Shown in pieces: positions 4,794-6,092 of a DNA stretch of 6,092 nt (the first letter of the stretch is position 1; each line of letters opens with the position of its first letter). Source of the stretch: Cenarchaeum sp. (GTDB lineage Archaea > Thermoproteota > Nitrososphaeria > Nitrososphaerales > Nitrosopumilaceae); NCBI GenBank assembly GCA_007570915.1, contig RKSK01000075.1, positions 1-6,092 of the forward strand. The letters are read 5' to 3'. Position numbers and translations under genes: made by a program. The notes under the pieces are model-generated. The model ran no database searches. It had not been told where the DNA came from and saw only the letters and a program-made list of their open reading frames with translations.

Positions 4794-5494
4794 GCCCCAT
4801 AGGTATATTACCCCCGCTTCCCCGCGCCCCGCCAAGGACGGCCGACGTATACGGTGCCACCCCAGGGGCGGCGGCTTCGGGTTGACCCGACCCGTCGTCC
4901 CGAACCTATTTTCTCCGCACACCTCCCTCGGCTGATCCAGCTCTTGCGCTCAATGACCCCGGCCATGTCGGCAAACGACTTGTCTCCCGCAATATGCCGG
5001 TGTATGATGTACGCGATCGCGTCGGCGGCCTGGACTAGCGCGCTGGAGCGCGAGTCCACAAACTCTATGCTGGTCACGCGCCGCTCCCCGCCGGGGGGAA
5101 GCCTCACGCGCCCCGTCACCCGCCGCGACAGCGCCCTCTCCATCGCCAGGCGGTACTTTTTGTGCGTGTTGTCAGAGACGACCCTGATCACCGTCCCGCC
5201 CCCCAGCTCCCGCGCGAGGCGCTCCAGCAGCTCGGCCAGGAGGGCCATCGCCTGTTCCGTTATCCTGGCGGCAGAGGCGCCACTTTTGCGCATTTTTTTG
5301 CTCATAACGGCAATTTTAAACAGCACGACGTCGCTATCAGACACTAGATTCACAACACTTCTCATAACGGCAAGCTTTTTTGGCAAACCAATAGACCCAA
5401 GCGGAGAACTATCACGGCCATGAAACATGGCGCCCGCATGCAGCTCCCAGCTCGCAGGGTCGGCGCGGGGGACAAGCTCGAGCTTTAGCCTCCG
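4794..5494. repeat. Tandem duplication, unit B (intact DUF3800 gene body plus 3' flank)
   Basis: Second copy of the unit at 3816-4514. A 41-nt stretch around the GTATAC core (from AAGGACGG to GGCGGCGG) is identical in both units. Similarity stops at TCCG (5494), while the gene here continues to its ATG at 5623, so this unit keeps the ancestral 5' end and the other unit has lost it. Confidence 0.85.
4799..4815. promoter_or_regulatory. Near-palindromic TATA-like box in repeat unit B
   Basis: Identical to the 17-mer at 3821-3837. On the minus strand it would start RNA running through the spacer toward the truncated DUF3800 copy. The stop codon of the intact DUF3800 gene lies within it. Confidence 0.3.
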
Positions 5495-5623
5495 TATGCG
5501 CTCTGCAAGCTCGCCCAGCGAGCCGAGGCTTCCGGCAATTCCGCAGAGCACAAAATAGTCTGACCCTCCCTCGGCGCCGTTTCTGTTGCCCGACTCGTCA
5601 ACATGGCAAACCCACTCTGGCAT
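4808..5623 (-). CDS. DUF3800 domain-containing protein, intact copy
   Basis: A 271-residue protein resembling the DUF3800 family, thought to have an RNase H-like fold; its biochemical role is not established. Family-type features are H-V-D-E-S-G (7-12), W-E-L-H-A-G (59-64), V-V-S-D-N-T-H (148-154), F-V-D-S-R-S (188-193) and V-Q-A-A-D-A-I-A-Y (197-205). The acidic residues Asp9, Glu10, Glu60, Asp150, Asp189 and Asp201 could form a metal site, by inference. A Lys/Arg-rich tail begins near 226. ATG 5623 is well supported by the immediate D-E-S-G. The last 25 or so residues (from about 247) come from sequence that follows a stop codon in the frame-corrected sister copy, and the TAA lies inside a TATA-like box, so this tail is probably a read-through extension. 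No promoter box lies 23 nt upstream. Confidence 0.8.
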   Translation of the reverse strand: MPEWVCHVDESGNRNGAEGGSDYFVLCGIAGSLGSLGELAERIRRLKLELVPRADPASWELHAGAMFHGRDSSPLGSIGLPKKLAVMRSVVNLVSDSDVVLFKIAVMSKKMRKSGASAARITEQAMALLAELLERLARELGGGTVIRVVSDNTHKKYRLAMERALSRRVTGRVRLPPGGERRVTSIEFVDSRSSALVQAADAIAYIIHRHIAGDKSFADMAGVIERKSWISRGRCAEKIGSGRRVGSTRSRRPWGGTVYVGRPWRGAGKRG

Positions 5624-5672
5624 GACGGCTCAACACCGCCTGCCCACGGCAGTTCCTGTCCCACCTGATCCT

Positions 5673-5686
5673 GCGATCATGATCGC
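5673..5686. repeat. 14-bp perfect palindrome
   Basis: GCGATCATGATCGC lies 50 bp upstream of the DUF3800 start, in a stretch with several GATC tetranucleotides. It could be an operator for a dimeric regulator. No regulator can be named. Confidence 0.45.
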
Positions 5687-5805
5687 GCAAGTCGCCCCGG
5701 CCATCGCATGGCCACGGGACTCCTTGCCTATATCGTGATCCGGCAACATTTGTTTACAAAACGGATCGCTTGGGCCAACAGCTGGCGATCGCAGGCGGGT
5801 TCCAC

Positions 5806-5843
5806 GCAGCACGCGTTGGCGCAGCACGCGTTGGCGCAGCACG
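5806..5843. repeat. Tandem 15-bp repeat, 2.5 units
   Basis: GCAGCACGCGTTGGC occurs at 5806-5820 and 5821-5835, followed by the first 8 bases again (5836-5843). The units are identical, which suggests recent slippage. The length is a multiple of three, so it stays in frame in any frame crossing it, but no gene is supported here. Confidence 0.8.
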
Positions 5844-6092
5844 GGGCGCCCCGGGCGGCCTGCCGCGCTCATTTTCCGGGCGCGCGTGAAAGTCGCTAGC
5901 ATTGACGCGACGCGGGCGCCCTATGGGCCAGGGGAGCGCGGGGAGGGCAAAAGTTTCGGGATGTCGACCGGGGATCCACCGGGTTGTAGCCGCGACCGCC
6001 CTCCGCCCTGGCGTCCAGGGCACAAGCCCGCCCCCCGCCAGGCACCCGGCCCCGGCCCCGGGGGAGGGGCGCCGTCAGGGGCTGTTGGGCGC

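Larger units (their letters stand above)
5624..6092. other. Region without a supported gene
   Basis: Upstream of the intact DUF3800 gene to the window edge. It includes a 14-bp palindrome (5673-5686), an AT-rich patch with the imperfect palindrome TTTGTTTACAAA (5749-5760), a 15-bp tandem repeat (5806-5843) and very GC-rich low-complexity sequence after 5990. A minus-strand frame at 5630-5902 ends 6 nt before the DUF3800 ATG. Only its last 24 codons, from ATG 5704, have a TATA-like box (CGATATAGG, 5727-5735) at the right distance, and that peptide is unrecognised. A plus-strand frame from ATG 5961 stays open to the edge but is Pro/Gly/Arg low complexity. Confidence 0.5.

Noticed and set aside
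4630..4800. A tRNA or other known RNA gene in the spacer
   Set aside because: Hairpins are present, but no T-arm consensus, acceptor stem or anticodon arm could be built on either strand.
3816..4907. An insertion sequence or miniature transposon bounded by the repeats
   Set aside because: The copies are direct, include most of a gene, and show no terminal inverted repeats, target-site duplication or transposase.
4854..5423. A 189-codon plus-strand frame, with a similar 127-codon frame at 3876-4259 in the other repeat unit
   Set aside because: Their similarity is explained by the duplicated DNA. The opposite strand carries the DUF3800 motifs, and these frames are Ser/Arg/Pro-rich shadows.
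5806..5843. A CRISPR array
   Set aside because: The 15-bp units are adjacent without spacers, and there are no cas genes.
5961..6092. A plus-strand partial gene from ATG 5961 running off the edge
   Set aside because: It encodes only Pro/Gly/Arg low-complexity sequence, has no well-placed promoter or ribosome site, and such frames are common by chance at this GC content.

Overview
The window looks like a GC-rich member of the Nitrososphaerota (Thaumarchaeota), most like a Cenarchaeum-type marine or sponge-associated lineage. The evidence is a secreted protein with the P-x-W-I / W-x-x-G-x-I-S-D-x-x-F / L-I-x-E-G-I-M module common in that phylum, archaeal TATA-type boxes placed for leaderless transcripts, frequent GTG and TTG starts, AGG and ATA codons, and a eukaryote/archaea-type methylthioadenosine phosphorylase. 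The genus is an inference, not a demonstrated fact.

Layout. A secreted His/Asp/Glu-rich protein (51-752, minus) and a four-gene plus-strand cluster (1144-2437) diverge from a very GC-rich 391-bp region. The cluster encodes a two-helix membrane protein, a TrmB-like winged-helix regulator, a Cys/His-rich putative zinc protein and a small unrecognised protein. Its genes are separated by one base or overlap. It meets apt-mtnP (3734-2434, minus) tail to tail, with both stop codons inside one CTAG. apt and mtnP overlap by one base and encode a coherent adenine salvage pair: MtnP releases adenine from methylthioadenosine and Apt converts it to AMP.

Upstream of apt lies a tandem duplication of a DUF3800-like gene with its 3' flank (units 3816-4514 and 4794-5494). 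The outer copy (4808-5623, minus) has an intact N-terminal D-E-S-G motif. The inner copy (3981-4562) has lost that N-terminus and carries a one-base frameshift near its end, so it is probably a pseudogene. Identity between the copies is mosaic, about 94% in the 3' half, about 52% in the middle and about 88% near the break. The last 469 bp (5624-6092) hold no gene I can support with confidence, only repeats, a palindrome and a possible leader ORF.

The same kind of promoter box (TTATTACC, TTTTTACG) sits 22-24 nt before the chosen starts of three genes, which supports leaderless starts at GTG 752, ATG 1144 and TTG 3734. I see no rRNA, tRNA, CRISPR array or transposase. I do not see a demonstrable new system. 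The most unusual parts are the mosaic DUF3800 duplication and the uncharacterised four-gene cluster.
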